From Bacillus sp. ISL-45 (GTDB taxonomy: Bacteria > Bacillota > Bacilli > Bacillales > Cytobacillaceae), in contig NZ_JAGGQQ010000006.1 of the NCBI RefSeq assembly GCF_018613195.1, forward strand, positions 179,100 through 243,099: DNA of 64,000 bases. The letters run 5' to 3'. The position numbers were made by a program, and so were the translations under genes. Below, piece after piece: positions 35,591 to 45,500 of this stretch. Position 1 is the first letter of the stretch, and the number at the start of each line of letters is the position of its first letter. The notes under the pieces are model-generated. The model had not been told where the DNA came from and made no database searches. It saw nothing but the letters and a program-made list of their open reading frames with translations.

Positions 35591-35599
35591 GTGGAATAC

Positions 35600-36346
35600 A
35601 TGCAAGAAATAATAAGTCTTCATCAAATATCGAAAATCTATGAGCGGAAGATAGCCTTATCTTCCCTTTCTTTTACTCTAAAAAAGGGAGAATTGGTTGG
35701 GCTTATAGGACCAAGCGGAGCAGGTAAAACTACTTTGCTGAACATGCTGGCAGCGATTCTATCACCAGATCAAGGTCAAATCCTGGTAGAAGGCCGCCCT
35801 TTATCCGAACTTATGGATCAGAAAAAGAGAGCAAAGAAAATCGGCATCATTCGTCAGCAGTTTGACCTTGTCGGTGAGCTTCCGGTCATTCATAACGTCC
35901 TTGCTGGGAGGCTGTCTGAATGGGGGATTTTTAAATCGCTTCTTTCCATGCTGATCCCTCAGGATAAGGAGTATGCTATCCAGGCTTTGAGCCGGGTGGG
36001 ATTAACAGATAAATTATATGAAAAAACTTCATCCCTCTCAGGGGGAGAACAACAACGGGTAGCGCTTGCCAGGCTCCTTGTCCAGAGTCCTGAGATCGTC
36101 CTGGCCGATGAGCCGGTTGCCTCACTTGATCCAGCTCGTGCGGAAGACGTGCTGGAGCTATTGGTTAAAATCGCTTTAGAAGAGAACCAAACACTTATCG
36201 CCAGCCTCCATTCTGTTGATTACGCAAGAAAATACTTCGATAGATTGGTAGCACTTAAAGATGGTGAACTTTTCTTTGACCTCCCCGCTTCCTCTGTAAC
36301 TGATGAGCATATCAAGAGCCTTTACAGACTAAAGGAGCTGTCTTGA
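35600..36346 (+). CDS. ABC importer ATP-binding protein (PhnC-like)
   Basis: The 248-residue ATPase has Walker A GPSGAGKTT, Q-loop FDLVGELPV, signature SLSGGEQQRVALARL and Walker B VLADEPVASLD. This is the PhnC pattern, including the FDLV Q-loop segment. I chose the ATG at 35600, five bases after AGGTGG; a GTG at 35591 is in frame but overlaps the site. It starts 9 bases after the binding protein gene and is followed after one base by the first permease gene, so the operon is tight. Confidence 0.9.
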   Translation: MQEIISLHQISKIYERKIALSSLSFTLKKGELVGLIGPSGAGKTTLLNMLAAILSPDQGQILVEGRPLSELMDQKKRAKKIGIIRQQFDLVGELPVIHNVLAGRLSEWGIFKSLLSMLIPQDKEYAIQALSRVGLTDKLYEKTSSLSGGEQQRVALARLLVQSPEIVLADEPVASLDPARAEDVLELLVKIALEENQTLIASLHSVDYARKYFDRLVALKDGELFFDLPASSVTDEHIKSLYRLKELS

Positions 36347-36347
36347 T

Positions 36348-37148
36348 ATGGATAAAAGATGGTTGAGTTTTGAGCTCCATAAACGCAAGATTCTAACACT
36401 GATTCTAAGTTTAGCATTCATGTTGAGCCTTTTCTCTGTTGAATGGAATAGCAGCTTGATTCATAGCGGAGGATTCATAACAGCCAAACAAATTGCGGGA
36501 GCCTTTTTCACACCTGATTTATCGGGTGACATCCTCCTATTGGCGTTGGAATCAAGCTGGACTACTCTTTCTTATGCAGCCGCAGGTATGAGTCTGGCGA
36601 TTATCATTGCCTTTTTCCATGGCATTTTTGCTGCAGGGATTGTGGTTTCTGATGGAAAAATCAAAAGGTATATCCGGCCTTTTTTTAGAGGGCAGCTCGG
36701 CTTCATGAGGGCCATTCATGAACTCGTTTGGGCCTGGTTGTTCGTCGCCTCGATCGGTCTCTCTCCTTTTGCCGCTATTTTTGCCCTGGCTATACCCTAT
36801 GGCGGCATCCTTGGCCGAATTTTTGCCGATATGCTGGAGGACGTACCCAGAGAACCTATTAAAGCTTTGGAAGCAGCAGGCGCCTCTAAACTGCAGGCTT
36901 TATGGTATGGTTACTTGCCTATGGTCAGGGCGAGCATTACCAGTTATGCGATGTACCGATTTGAGTGCGCGGTTCGTTCATCTGCTATTATGAGCTTTGT
37001 CGGAATCGGCGGCCTGGGGTATCAAATACAGTTGAGCCTTGATGACCTGCATTATAATGAGGTCTGGACTTTCGTCTTCTTTTTAATCATCCTTGTTATC
37101 GTGATCGACCTGTGGAGCAATCAATTGAGAAAGAGGCTGGTCCAATGA
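36348..37148 (+). CDS. ABC importer permease 1 (PhnE-like)
   Basis: The 266-residue membrane protein has about six spans and the cytoplasmic EAA-type loop EALEAAGASKLQALWYGYLP near residues 178-200, which docks on the ATPase. Start at the ATG at 36348, one base after the previous stop. Its stop overlaps the start of the second permease (ATGA). Together the two permeases should form a heterodimeric channel. Confidence 0.9.
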   Translation: MDKRWLSFELHKRKILTLILSLAFMLSLFSVEWNSSLIHSGGFITAKQIAGAFFTPDLSGDILLLALESSWTTLSYAAAGMSLAIIIAFFHGIFAAGIVVSDGKIKRYIRPFFRGQLGFMRAIHELVWAWLFVASIGLSPFAAIFALAIPYGGILGRIFADMLEDVPREPIKALEAAGASKLQALWYGYLPMVRASITSYAMYRFECAVRSSAIMSFVGIGGLGYQIQLSLDDLHYNEVWTFVFFLIILVIVIDLWSNQLRKRLVQ

Positions 37149-37981
37149 AGAAACGGAGAATAAGCTTTGTGACATTCTCTATTTATGCTTTGCTCCTCCT
37201 TGCGGGGGGATCCTGGTTATCGATATTTACCTTGGAAAAGGCAAGCTTGTCTTTACTGTTTTCAGAACAGAACCTTTTTTATGCAGGCAAGTTCTTTAAA
37301 GGCCTATTGGGTTTCGGAGAAGAAAGCCCTGCTTTTCTAAATGCTGAAAACTGGAAAAACGCACTCGAACTTACAATCGAAACTTTGGTCATGAGTGTGA
37401 TGGCAACTGGCTTCGCGACAATTGCCGCACTTATAACGGTTGTTCCGGCAGCACGGAATGTTGCTGACGGATCTCTTACTCTGGTAAAAAAATGGCATGG
37501 ATGGATTTCATTTGGTACGATCCGCGCCGGTTATATATTTTCCCGGGCCGTTCCAGAGCTTGTTTGGGCGATGATCATTATCTTTATCTTCAAACCAGGA
37601 ATTTTGCCTGGAGCAATCGCGCTTGCTCTTCATAATTACGGGATTCTCGGAAAGCTTTTTGCAGAGGTGATCGAAGATTTAGACTCAAGACCGATTCGCA
37701 ATCTTTCTTCATCCGGAGCAGGCCGTTTTCAGCTCTTGCTGTATGGAGTGCTGCCAGCTGCTCTTCCTCGATTCTTGACATACATCCTTTACCGATGGGA
37801 GGTCATCATGCGGACGACGATTGTCGTTGGTTTTGTTGGCGCAGGGGGGCTTGGTCAGCAATTCAAGCTGAGCATGAGTTTTTTCCATTACACAGATATA
37901 GCTCTCTTGTTATTTTTCTATCTTGCCCTGGTATTTGCCGCTGACTACATTTCAGAAAAAGCGAGAATTTTCATAAAATAA
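37145..37981 (+). CDS. ABC importer permease 2 (PhnE-like)
   Basis: The 278-residue membrane protein resembles the first permease in layout and carries NLSSSGAGRFQLLLYGVLPAALP as its EAA loop, then RTTIVVGFVGAGGLGQQF. I start it at the ATG at 37145, overlapping the previous stop by four bases; the frame runs upstream inside permease 1 without support. It is the last gene before a strong hairpin. Two distinct permeases are usual in this uptake family. Confidence 0.9.
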   Translation: MKKRRISFVTFSIYALLLLAGGSWLSIFTLEKASLSLLFSEQNLFYAGKFFKGLLGFGEESPAFLNAENWKNALELTIETLVMSVMATGFATIAALITVVPAARNVADGSLTLVKKWHGWISFGTIRAGYIFSRAVPELVWAMIIIFIFKPGILPGAIALALHNYGILGKLFAEVIEDLDSRPIRNLSSSGAGRFQLLLYGVLPAALPRFLTYILYRWEVIMRTTIVVGFVGAGGLGQQFKLSMSFFHYTDIALLLFFYLALVFAADYISEKARIFIK

Positions 37982-38004
37982 TCCGGCCTGGATGCGGCCG
38001 GATT
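37980..38004. terminator. Terminator of the ABC importer operon
   Basis: AATCCGGCC / GGCCGGATT perfect 9-bp stem overlapping the stop codon, followed by TTTCCTTT; convergent with the gene at 38010. Confidence 0.85.
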
Positions 38005-38009
38005 TTCCT

Positions 38010-38432
38010 TTACAATATATCAATCTTGTCCAGTCCATTTTCGAGGAAGTATTTTTCATAACGCGCTTTCAGCTGGAAAAGTCGATTGATTTTTTGTTCT
38101 ATAGAAGCATTGATGCTGACTTCGCGCTTCAAATCAATCGTTGCGAGCTTATGGGTTAGCTGGTCCCAAAATACGTCTTCCTCGTATTCGTCTATAATCG
38201 CTTCAACCGTATTTTTAAGGTCCTCGGAAAGGTAATAATACTCTTCTTCCTTGTCATAGTAAATGCCATCACCAGCTTCAAAGTCGCTTGCGAGCGAAAA
38301 AATGTATTGTTCAAGATCCTCCGCTTTACTCACCAGTTCCTTATTTGCTTCAGTCAACCCAAGCGGCCAATTTCCAAGCTGCATTAATTTCACGAGTGTT
38401 AAATATTGTTCTTTCGAAAGGTCAATTCTCAT
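38010..38432 (-). CDS. Acidic protein of unknown function (140 aa)
   Basis: The protein starts MRIDLSKEQYLTLVKLMQLG at the ATG at 38432, which has GGGAGGG 7 bases upstream; the longer frame to 38531 has no site. It is acidic in the centre (YYDKEEEYYYLSEDLKN, IIDEYEEDVFWDQL) and ends in a basic helix. I recognise no named family with confidence; proteins of this form are common hypotheticals in bacilli. Monocistronic between the importer operon and a small gene. Confidence 0.75.
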   Translation of the reverse strand: MRIDLSKEQYLTLVKLMQLGNWPLGLTEANKELVSKAEDLEQYIFSLASDFEAGDGIYYDKEEEYYYLSEDLKNTVEAIIDEYEEDVFWDQLTHKLATIDLKREVSINASIEQKINRLFQLKARYEKYFLENGLDKIDIL

Positions 38433-38572
38433 ATATAACCCTCCCCTTTCATATGCTTGTTTCATATATATGAAAGAAAGATGGCTGGCTTTCCTAAATA
38501 TAACTGCAATTAAGACCTTTTTGTTAACCAACCTCTGAATACTATCTGGGATTTATGCTCCCCAAATAAAAA

Positions 38573-38600
38573 CGGCAAGCCGCTGTTCAAGGGCTTGCCG
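38573..38600 (-). terminator. Terminator of the 48-aa gene
   Basis: CGGCAAGCC / GGCTTGCCG stem followed by TTTTTATTT on the minus strand. Confidence 0.85.
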
Positions 38601-38615
38601 GAATCTATTTTGAAC

Positions 38616-38762
38616 CTAGTTGCTGATATTGATTGCTTCACCTAAAAGCTGAATATCTTTATAAATCTCATTTTTCAGTTCCTTATTCTCGCATTGTGCG
38701 TACTCATCAAATAAACGGCCAAGTTCCTTTATAAATAACAGATGTTCTTCGACTGCAACCAT
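38616..38762 (-). CDS. Small acidic protein of unknown function (48 aa)
   Basis: The frame MVAVEEHLLFIKELGRLFDEY..IQLLGEAINISN has an ideal AAAGGAG site 7 bases before its ATG and its own terminator, which support a real gene. The product is a single helical hairpin by appearance, acidic, with one Cys. No family recognised. It is too short for many gene finders. Confidence 0.7.
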   Translation of the reverse strand: MVAVEEHLLFIKELGRLFDEYAQCENKELKNEIYKDIQLLGEAINISN

Positions 38763-38974
38763 ACAGAGACTCCTTTACACAGAAGATGACCAGTGGCTAA
38801 TGCTGCGATTCTATTTCTGTTGACCAGAATATTTACCCTTTAAAACTTATATCAAACTACCAATTTTTATAATTATATGAAGGTACTGTCCACTATATGA
38901 CAACCAGTTTGTTTAGCGGCCAATCCAATAAGGTATGTATTAAAAAGAGACACAAGTAATCAGGGGGTAACCAT

Positions 38975-40060
38975 ATGTGGATTCAACGACCTTTTTTTAA
39001 ATACGCAACAGGTACGATCATGCTGCTGCTTATCATTTTACTCTTTGGGAAGATAGACTACTTCGTTTGGCCTCTGCAAAACTTTATTGTTGCCATTTTC
39101 TTTCCTGTTCTGATTTCTGGCCTCATATATTATATATTGCGGAAGCCAGTTCAATGGCTTGACCGATTCATGCCAAAGATTGCGAGTATATTGATTGTAT
39201 TCGCCTTAGTAGCAGGGTTGTTCACAGGATTTATTTATTTTGCGGGATCCCTATTAGGAGGACAGATCAGTGACTTTAGTGAAAATTTCCCTCAGAAGGT
39301 AGAGGAAATCGCGGAAGAATCGAGAAATGTCATCAATGATAATCAGCTTGGTTTTATTAATGCAGAGGAAATCAAGCAAAGGGCACTAAACTATCTAAGC
39401 AGGGTTTCAAAAAACCTCGGGGAAAATATTATGACAGTATTTTCCGTGATTACGAGTATCGCGACTGTACTGGTTGTAGTCCCGTTTCTTGCATTTTTCT
39501 TTCTGAAAGATGATGAAAAATTAAGGCCTTATATTATGAAGCTGATTCCTGATGAACATGAGCAGGAAGGCAATAGAATCTTGAAAGATATAGATAAAAC
39601 ACTGTTCACTTATGTAACGGGACAATTCATCATTGCACTTGTGGATGGTACGCTTATGTATATTGGTTACAAGATTATCGGGCTTGACTACGCTCTTATT
39701 TTAGCTATTTTTACGATGTTTTTGACAGTCGTTCCCTTCCTGGGACCGATTATTGGTGTCATTCCAGCGTTGTTTGTAGCTCTCACAAGCAGTCCAATGA
39801 TGATGTTGAAGGTATTGGCTGTCCTGGTAGTCGTGCAGCAGCTTGAAGGGAATCTGGTCACTCCTCAGGTAATGGGGAAAAAGCTCAGCATCCATCCGAT
39901 TACCGTCATCCTTCTGTTAATCGCGGCAGGATCCTTGTATGGTTTCATAGGAATTCTAGTTGCCATACCACTTTATTCAGTTGTAAAAATCGTCACAAAG
40001 GATGTCTGGAAATTTTACAAACTTAGGGAAAAGAAGAACCTTATCAACCCGGATTCATAA
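38975..40060 (+). CDS. AI-2E family (UPF0118) membrane transporter
   Basis: The 361-residue protein has an N-terminal cluster of spans, a polar loop (about 95-145), and C-terminal spans with the family block GPIIGVIPALFVAL and QQLEGNLVTPQVMGKKLSIHP. The family includes exporters of autoinducer-2 and Na+/H+ antiporters; B. subtilis homologues are YueF and YtvI. The substrate here is unknown. Start ATG at 38975 after AGGGGGT. Monocistronic with its own terminator. Confidence 0.9.
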   Translation: MWIQRPFFKYATGTIMLLLIILLFGKIDYFVWPLQNFIVAIFFPVLISGLIYYILRKPVQWLDRFMPKIASILIVFALVAGLFTGFIYFAGSLLGGQISDFSENFPQKVEEIAEESRNVINDNQLGFINAEEIKQRALNYLSRVSKNLGENIMTVFSVITSIATVLVVVPFLAFFFLKDDEKLRPYIMKLIPDEHEQEGNRILKDIDKTLFTYVTGQFIIALVDGTLMYIGYKIIGLDYALILAIFTMFLTVVPFLGPIIGVIPALFVALTSSPMMMLKVLAVLVVVQQLEGNLVTPQVMGKKLSIHPITVILLLIAAGSLYGFIGILVAIPLYSVVKIVTKDVWKFYKLREKKNLINPDS

Positions 40061-40070
40061 ACGCAGCACA

Positions 40071-40096
40071 AAAGGCCAGCCGCGCAGCTGGCCTTT
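40071..40096. terminator. Terminator between the AI-2E and lipase genes
   Basis: AAAGGCCAGC / GCTGGCCTTT perfect 10-bp stem, T-run on the plus side; convergent genes. Confidence 0.88.
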
Positions 40097-40103
40097 TTAC
40101 TGC

Positions 40104-40832
40104 TTAGTTTGTATTCTGTCCCCCATCCTCCAAGCCATCCAGGATCAGAGGCCTTACTGTTGAATCAGTCAACAAGCCGCTATGACTTACACCACTAATT
40201 TCGATATTTTCTGCACCCTCAATGATTGAACTCGTATAAGGGTTAATGACTGTATCAGCACTGCTGTATATAGATGTATATTGAATGACAGCTGAAGTGT
40301 CACTCCCATTAGGAGTTTCGTCAACACTGTTTAATTCGTTAAGGAATGCACTTCCAGGAACCATTTCTCGTGCTCCTTCCGTCCACAACCCAAAATACGA
40401 AGAATTCGTTCCATGGTGAGGCGAACCTAAAGTGACTATATCATCGACATTTTGAGCACCTTCCAGATATTTTACATAGTATCGAGTACTTAGCCCGCCC
40501 ATACTGTGTGCGACTATATCTACTTTTGATGCTTTCGTCTGGCGCAAGACGTTTTTCACGAATGTTTGCAATTCGTACGCATTGTCAACACTGCTTCCTG
40601 TAGTATCTGAATATTGAATAGCATAAAGGTAATTGGATGGCCATCCCTGGCTGATAAGCCATTCTTTCATGTTGTCAAAACTGGAGGACGAACCCGTAAA
40701 ACCGTGGACAAAAACGACTGGGTCCTTCTCAGAAGCAACAGGCACTTTTTTAGCCGCTTCGGCTGTTGAAAAGATAGAAAGAATGAAAACAATTGTCACA
40801 GCGATACTCACTAAACTCCTGGTCTTTTTCAT
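40104..40832 (-). CDS. Secreted lipase of the Bacillus LipA family
   Basis: The 242-residue protein has a signal peptide (cleavage near AEA-AKK, about residue 27) and a minimal alpha/beta hydrolase: oxyanion region [11 protein letters not shown], nucleophile AHSMGG (first Gly replaced by Ala, as in B. subtilis LipA), SSADTVINP for the acid and VSHSGLL for the His. It should cleave short- to medium-chain acylglycerols outside the cell. The mature part is slightly longer than LipA (about 181). AGGAGG ribosome binding site before the ATG. Monocistronic. Confidence 0.93.
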   Translation of the reverse strand: MKKTRSLVSIAVTIVFILSIFSTAEAAKKVPVASEKDPVVFVHGFTGSSSSFDNMKEWLISQGWPSNYLYAIQYSDTTGSSVDNAYELQTFVKNVLRQTKASKVDIVAHSMGGLSTRYYVKYLEGAQNVDDIVTLGSPHHGTNSSYFGLWTEGAREMVPGSAFLNELNSVDETPNGSDTSAVIQYTSIYSSADTVINPYTSSIIEGAENIEISGVSHSGLLTDSTVRPLILDGLEDGGQNTN

Positions 40833-41043
40833 TGATAACCTCCTAAGATTTTATTCTATAAATCTTATGGCAGCGCTTTCGTAAAATTCCTCCATCTTGT
40901 TTTTATTCGCATTCCCATGTATCCCAACACACTCGGCCATCAAATAATACTCTTTACCCGCCTTAGCAAGTTGGGAAATTCTGAATAAAATCCCTTCGGT
41001 TTGGACATTCTATTTGCGATTCAAAAATGAGGAGGATTTGCCA

Positions 41044-41547
41044 ATGAAACGAATTAGCGTACAGTTGCTTATTCTGATTATGACCGTCCTTTTGTTCACT
41101 GGGTGCAATACATATACGGATGAGGGAGCAGAAACTTATCAGATAAATAATGGCGGTGCACAAATCCAGAAGATCAACCAGGAGTACACCTCCAATTCAT
41201 ATAATCAAACATACAGGTTGCATGTGGAGGAAGATGCGGAGGAGCAAGTAGAAATGCTCAATGAAGTTCAAAGCGCAACTGTCATCACCGGGCAGCGAAA
41301 AGCTTATGTGGCCGTAGTTCTCGAAAACGGTGATACAAAGGGTATTCCGGCAGATTTAGAGAATAAAATTTCTCAACAGGTTAAAATCGCCGATGAGTCA
41401 ATTACTCATGTATATGTATCATCCAATGCAGACTTTGTTGTCAGTATGACAGACTATAGGGAACAACTTCAGACCGGAAGACCGGCCGTCGGGCTTACTG
41501 AAGACTTCAATGCTACAATAGAAAGATCTTTCCCGGGCACTCGCTAA
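41044..41547 (+). CDS. YhcN/YlaJ-family sporulation lipoprotein
   Basis: The 167-residue protein begins MKRISVQLLILIMTVLLFTG with a lipobox ending in Cys (LFTGC), followed by a YhcN/YlaJ domain (VQSATVITGQRKAYVAVVLENG, ISQQVKIADESITHVYVSSNADFV). Members are spore membrane lipoproteins; YhcN and YlaJ of B. subtilis affect germination. I chose the ATG at 41044, 7-8 bases after AGGAGG; the upstream in-frame ATG at 41014 precedes that site and adds no signal. A terminator and MITE copy 2 follow. Confidence 0.88.
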   Translation: MKRISVQLLILIMTVLLFTGCNTYTDEGAETYQINNGGAQIQKINQEYTSNSYNQTYRLHVEEDAEEQVEMLNEVQSATVITGQRKAYVAVVLENGDTKGIPADLENKISQQVKIADESITHVYVSSNADFVVSMTDYREQLQTGRPAVGLTEDFNATIERSFPGTR

Positions 41548-41571
41548 GCCTAGCCTGGTCATGAGATTGAA

Positions 41572-41604
41572 AAAGAGCATCGGGTAATAAAACCGATGCT
41601 CTTT
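41572..41604 (+). terminator. Terminator of the YhcN-like gene
   Basis: AAAGAGCATCGG / CCGATGCTCTTT perfect 12-bp stem followed by TTTTTGTAT. MITE copy 2 is inserted immediately after this T-tract and duplicates it. Confidence 0.92.
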
Positions 41605-41610
41605 TTGTAT

Positions 41611-41791
41611 GACTGTTTTCGTAAAGATTGTTGTTAAAATCCTAAAGCCGATTTTAACGTGATAAAAAGCCATTTTGTAGTTCGGTATTAAGTATGCAAG
41701 CTCTTTTCTGATATTAGCTTTAATTTTGAAGAAACATAGGTCATTCAATCCTATTTTGCAGTCAAAAGCAACAAAGTTTGGGAAAAGAGCC
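41611..41791 (+). mobile_element. MITE-like repeat, copy 2 (181 bp) with perfect 8-bp target duplication
   Basis: Starts GACTGTTTTC and ends GAAAAGAGCC; flanked by TTTTGTAT on both sides (41603-41610 and 41792-41799). It carries an internal hairpin GTTAAAAT / ATTTTAAC that copy 1 lacks. The 8-bp duplication and GGCT termini resemble those of ISL3-family elements, which is inference. No coding capacity. Confidence 0.88.
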
Positions 41792-41799
41792 TTTTGTAT

Positions 41800-42348
41800 T
41801 TAAGAAGGCAATTGTGTTCCTCCCCCGCTCTCACCATTCATAAGCACTTCATCAATCATTTTATCGAGCCTGATAATGCTTTGTTTTGCTCGTTCATGTT
41901 CTATTTTCCTGTAATGATGGTTTCCGCCTTCTTCTTCGTCTTTCTCATCTGCCCATTTCACTACCTGCTGAAGCGGAGTACGGACAATATCATTTGAAGG
42001 CAAAAAGGAGTCTGTGTGGAAAAGGATTGCAAGTGAAGTGGCTTTCGCCTGCACGGGGTTTTCACCCAAACGGATCAAGAGTTTATGCGCTCTCTCTGCT
42101 CCCTTAATTGGATGGATGTCATTTTTACGGTAGAGCTCATAGTCCCATTTGCCGTTCCTGTACCAGGTGAAATGCCCGATGTCATGCAGGAAACCGGCTT
42201 TTGCGGCAATATCAACATCAACATTATGCTCCCTGGCAAGATGGAATGCGTGGTAAGCAACAGCAATAGCATGGGCCATGCCAGAACGCTTCAGATATTT
42301 CTGGGCAATATGATGTTCAAATACGTCCAAAAGAGTTACATCCCTCAT
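41800..42348 (-). CDS. HD-domain phosphohydrolase
   Basis: The 182-residue protein has the HD superfamily signature: a first His in MAHAIAVAYHAF, GFLHDIGHF, a third His in HPIKGAERAH and a final Asp in VVKWADEKDEE. Such proteins are metal-dependent phosphohydrolases; the small stand-alone type covers nucleotidases and tRNA- or ppGpp-related enzymes, and I cannot pick one. The stop codon directly abuts the target duplication of MITE copy 2. AGGAGG-type site before the ATG at 42348. Confidence 0.85.
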   Translation of the reverse strand: MRDVTLLDVFEHHIAQKYLKRSGMAHAIAVAYHAFHLAREHNVDVDIAAKAGFLHDIGHFTWYRNGKWDYELYRKNDIHPIKGAERAHKLLIRLGENPVQAKATSLAILFHTDSFLPSNDIVRTPLQQVVKWADEKDEEEGGNHHYRKIEHERAKQSIIRLDKMIDEVLMNGESGGGTQLPS

Positions 42349-42511
42349 TTCATAACCTCCTTAGCTGATGTGGTACCCTCATTTTTATGAATGTTAACAG
42401 AAATCATACAGAAATGCACTTTATTGCTTTCTTACTTTAACCATACTTTAATACTTAAAACCCGTTTAGAAAGCATCAAAAATTACGAATAGTGCGACAC
42501 AAAAAGACAAA

Positions 42512-42538
42512 GCTGGCAAAAGATTATCCTTTGCCAGC
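42512..42538 (-). terminator. Terminator of the large membrane protein gene
   Basis: GCTGGCAAA / TTTGCCAGC perfect 9-bp stem, then TTGTCTTTTTG on the minus strand. Confidence 0.85.
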
Positions 42539-42543
42539 CTCTA

Positions 42544-45500
42544 TCAGTTCCAGTTTTTCAATTTCAACAGTAAGTTTTCTTTTAACTTTAAAAGGAAGGT
42601 TCGCTCCCCTTTTGCTCCTTGTTGTTTATTCCATTCAATGAAGCTGGCAACACTGATCAGGATTGATCCTGCAATCAATAAGTAACCCCACCATGGAAGA
42701 TTTCCCCAGAATGGTCTTGTTTGCATGACCACATTAAGGAGCAAGACGCCTGCTCCAACGAAGAAATAGGCTTTTACCTTCAGCAACATTCCTGCCAGCA
42801 TTGAAATAAGCGACAGCGAACCAAGAAGCAAGGCATCATAAACCGTATTGCTGTCGAGGCCATCCTGAATGAGCAAGAGCGAGACCATAATCAAAACTGC
42901 CCATTGGATATAGCTGGTGATTTGATTGCTTCTCTCTTTAAAAATAGACCGTAAAAATATCGCAAGAGCCACGAACGGAAGTACGTATACCTCCCTTTCC
43001 AATAAGGCAGGGATTGTAAGCTGCTCTACGGCTGCATAATAAGGAACCAGCAGATACGCACCAGCGATACAGAGAATGACACTTACTCCTCTGCCATGAA
43101 CCCTGCTCCTCTGCAGCCATAACCCTGCAGAGATAAGGAGTCCATGGACAATGAGCGCCCAGAAGGTTTCGCCATTCATTAATGCCACGGAAACAATGAA
43201 CAAGAAGCCGGCTAAGGAATAAGCGTCCATGCTTTGCAGTCCAAAAACTGCTCCCTTTTCCCAGAGATTCTTATAAATCCTTCTCCCTGAAAAAATAAGC
43301 AAAATTCCAGACCCTGAAAGAATAGCCATATCCCAATAAACATGCAGCTGTGCCAGGAACATGATCTGGATTGTGCCGTAAAAAATCATCAATAACGGGA
43401 TCAATGCAGCTATATCCCATTTCACTCTATGGAGCAAAACTAATGTCGCTGCTGCATAACCAATTGTTAATCCGTACAGCAGCCAGCTGTATGGATATGC
43501 TGTAAGGAAGCTTGCTACTCCTAATAGCGAAATCGGAATTAGGTAAAATACAGTTCTTTGTTTGTAATTTGTGGAGGACAATACCCAGAATACAGTCAAC
43601 ACAATACTTGTCATCAGGAAGGCATAGTGGCCAGAATCTGTTTCGGTAAAATAACTGATACCAGTCTTGATCGCTAAGAACAACGTTGTGAATGCTGCGT
43701 ATAATAGCGTTTTCACTTTCCATTCCCTTTTTACAAAGAAAATGCCCGCAGCATAGACTCCAGTGGCAATCACATAGCTTAAAATCGCTTCCTCGCCATA
43801 AAGGATGAATTCAATGACCATTATTGGAGCGAGGTAGATATGGGCTATCCATGAATAAGCGACTGCGAGCCCTCTCTGCTTTTGAAAAAGTAAAGCAGCT
43901 GCCCCCAGCAATAACCAGCCGCCTCCAGGGAAGAGTAGAGACTCTATTGTCGAACTAAAATTCAAGATCTCTTCATTAATTGAGTCTATTGATATCAGGT
44001 ACCAGACAAGGCTGACTACACCGGATAAAAATGCGGCCATTGACTCTCTTGTCACTCTATAAAGCAAAAGAGACATCAAGATTCCGCCAAACCAAATTAG
44101 CGATTCTCCGTAAATATTTGATATAGGAAATACGAATGTATAAAAGAGGCTTGCTGCATAGAACCCATTGCCACTGAAAAAAGCATTCCGCGCAAGCATG
44201 GTTTCCTTTGTTTTGCGAAGGCCAATACTGACAACCAGTAAAAGAATTCCCGCAAGCGCTAAATTTCCTGGGATTCCGAGCAAGTCGTTATAAAGTCCGG
44301 AATGGATCCGTATCTCCTCACCGATTGAAGCGGCTGACAAGCCAAGTGCGATAGGCACTGCCCATTGAGCAAATAGCGGCAAAAACGGTCTGTTGTCGAT
44401 TTTCATCATGACATACAAAGCATAGCCGGTCAGGGAGAACATCAGTGCCAGCTCCCACCAGTCGAACATGGAAAAAGTAACAAGAATCATGAAAAGCATG
44501 ATCATCATTCCGACATCCCGCGAACTGGTTTTAATGGCTTTTAGATAATTCATCTTGACCAGCCAGCCTGCAAGAATGAAGAGAATGAAACCAATGAAAT
44601 AAATTGGCAAAACAAGGTTTTCAAAACCGATATATTTCCCAATCTGCAAGACTGCTTCAAACATAGCGGCTGCAAGAAAAACCGGACTTAAATAGTTGAA
44701 AATGATATTTTCATTGGTATTCGCAAGATAAATGAAGTTCGCTGAAATGATCAGGTAAGCTGACATAAGAATATAGGATGGATTTTCTGTATGAATCATC
44801 ATCCCTTCAGCTGTGATGAATAAAAAAGCAAAACCTGATACAACTGCACTAGTCATTTGGAAAGTTCTTTTCAAGGCGTATGTATTATCCAGGAACCTTG
44901 GAATGAACAGAAACACGAAACCAAGAAGCGCATAACCTATTAAGCTTATCTCTGTAAATCGCCAATTTTCAAGAATTTGATATACACCATAAATGAACAT
45001 GGCACTGAAGACAAAATGATATTCTTTATGGCCATTAACGAATATCATCGACAGATAGACAACAGCAGTCAAAATCAAATTGAAGCCATTGAAAACATGA
45101 TTTTCATAAAAGAAAAGCATTAATAAGGTAGACAGGACTAGGTTTGCCTGTGAATAAAGGGCAAGTTCCTTTGTGAACAACGGCAGCTGAGCATTCTTTT
45201 TAAGCTGGTGGTAGGCTGCAATCAGAAGTGTATTGAATAAAATCAAGCCAAGGTAAAATCCATCTGTTTCCAATCCAATCGTTCTCAACAGGTATGCTGC
45301 TGCAATGGATGTCGTAATTAAGGTAAACCACACAAATAACCTTGACGATAGCTTTCTGGCCAGAAACGCATAAATCGGGATCAAAATACAACTGCTAATT
45401 GTTCCTAAGATGAACCGCCCTCCACCATTGAACGATAAATAAGAACCTAGCAATTCAAACCAGCCTAATGATAGGGTGAAAATTGGCAGGAAAAGGCTGC

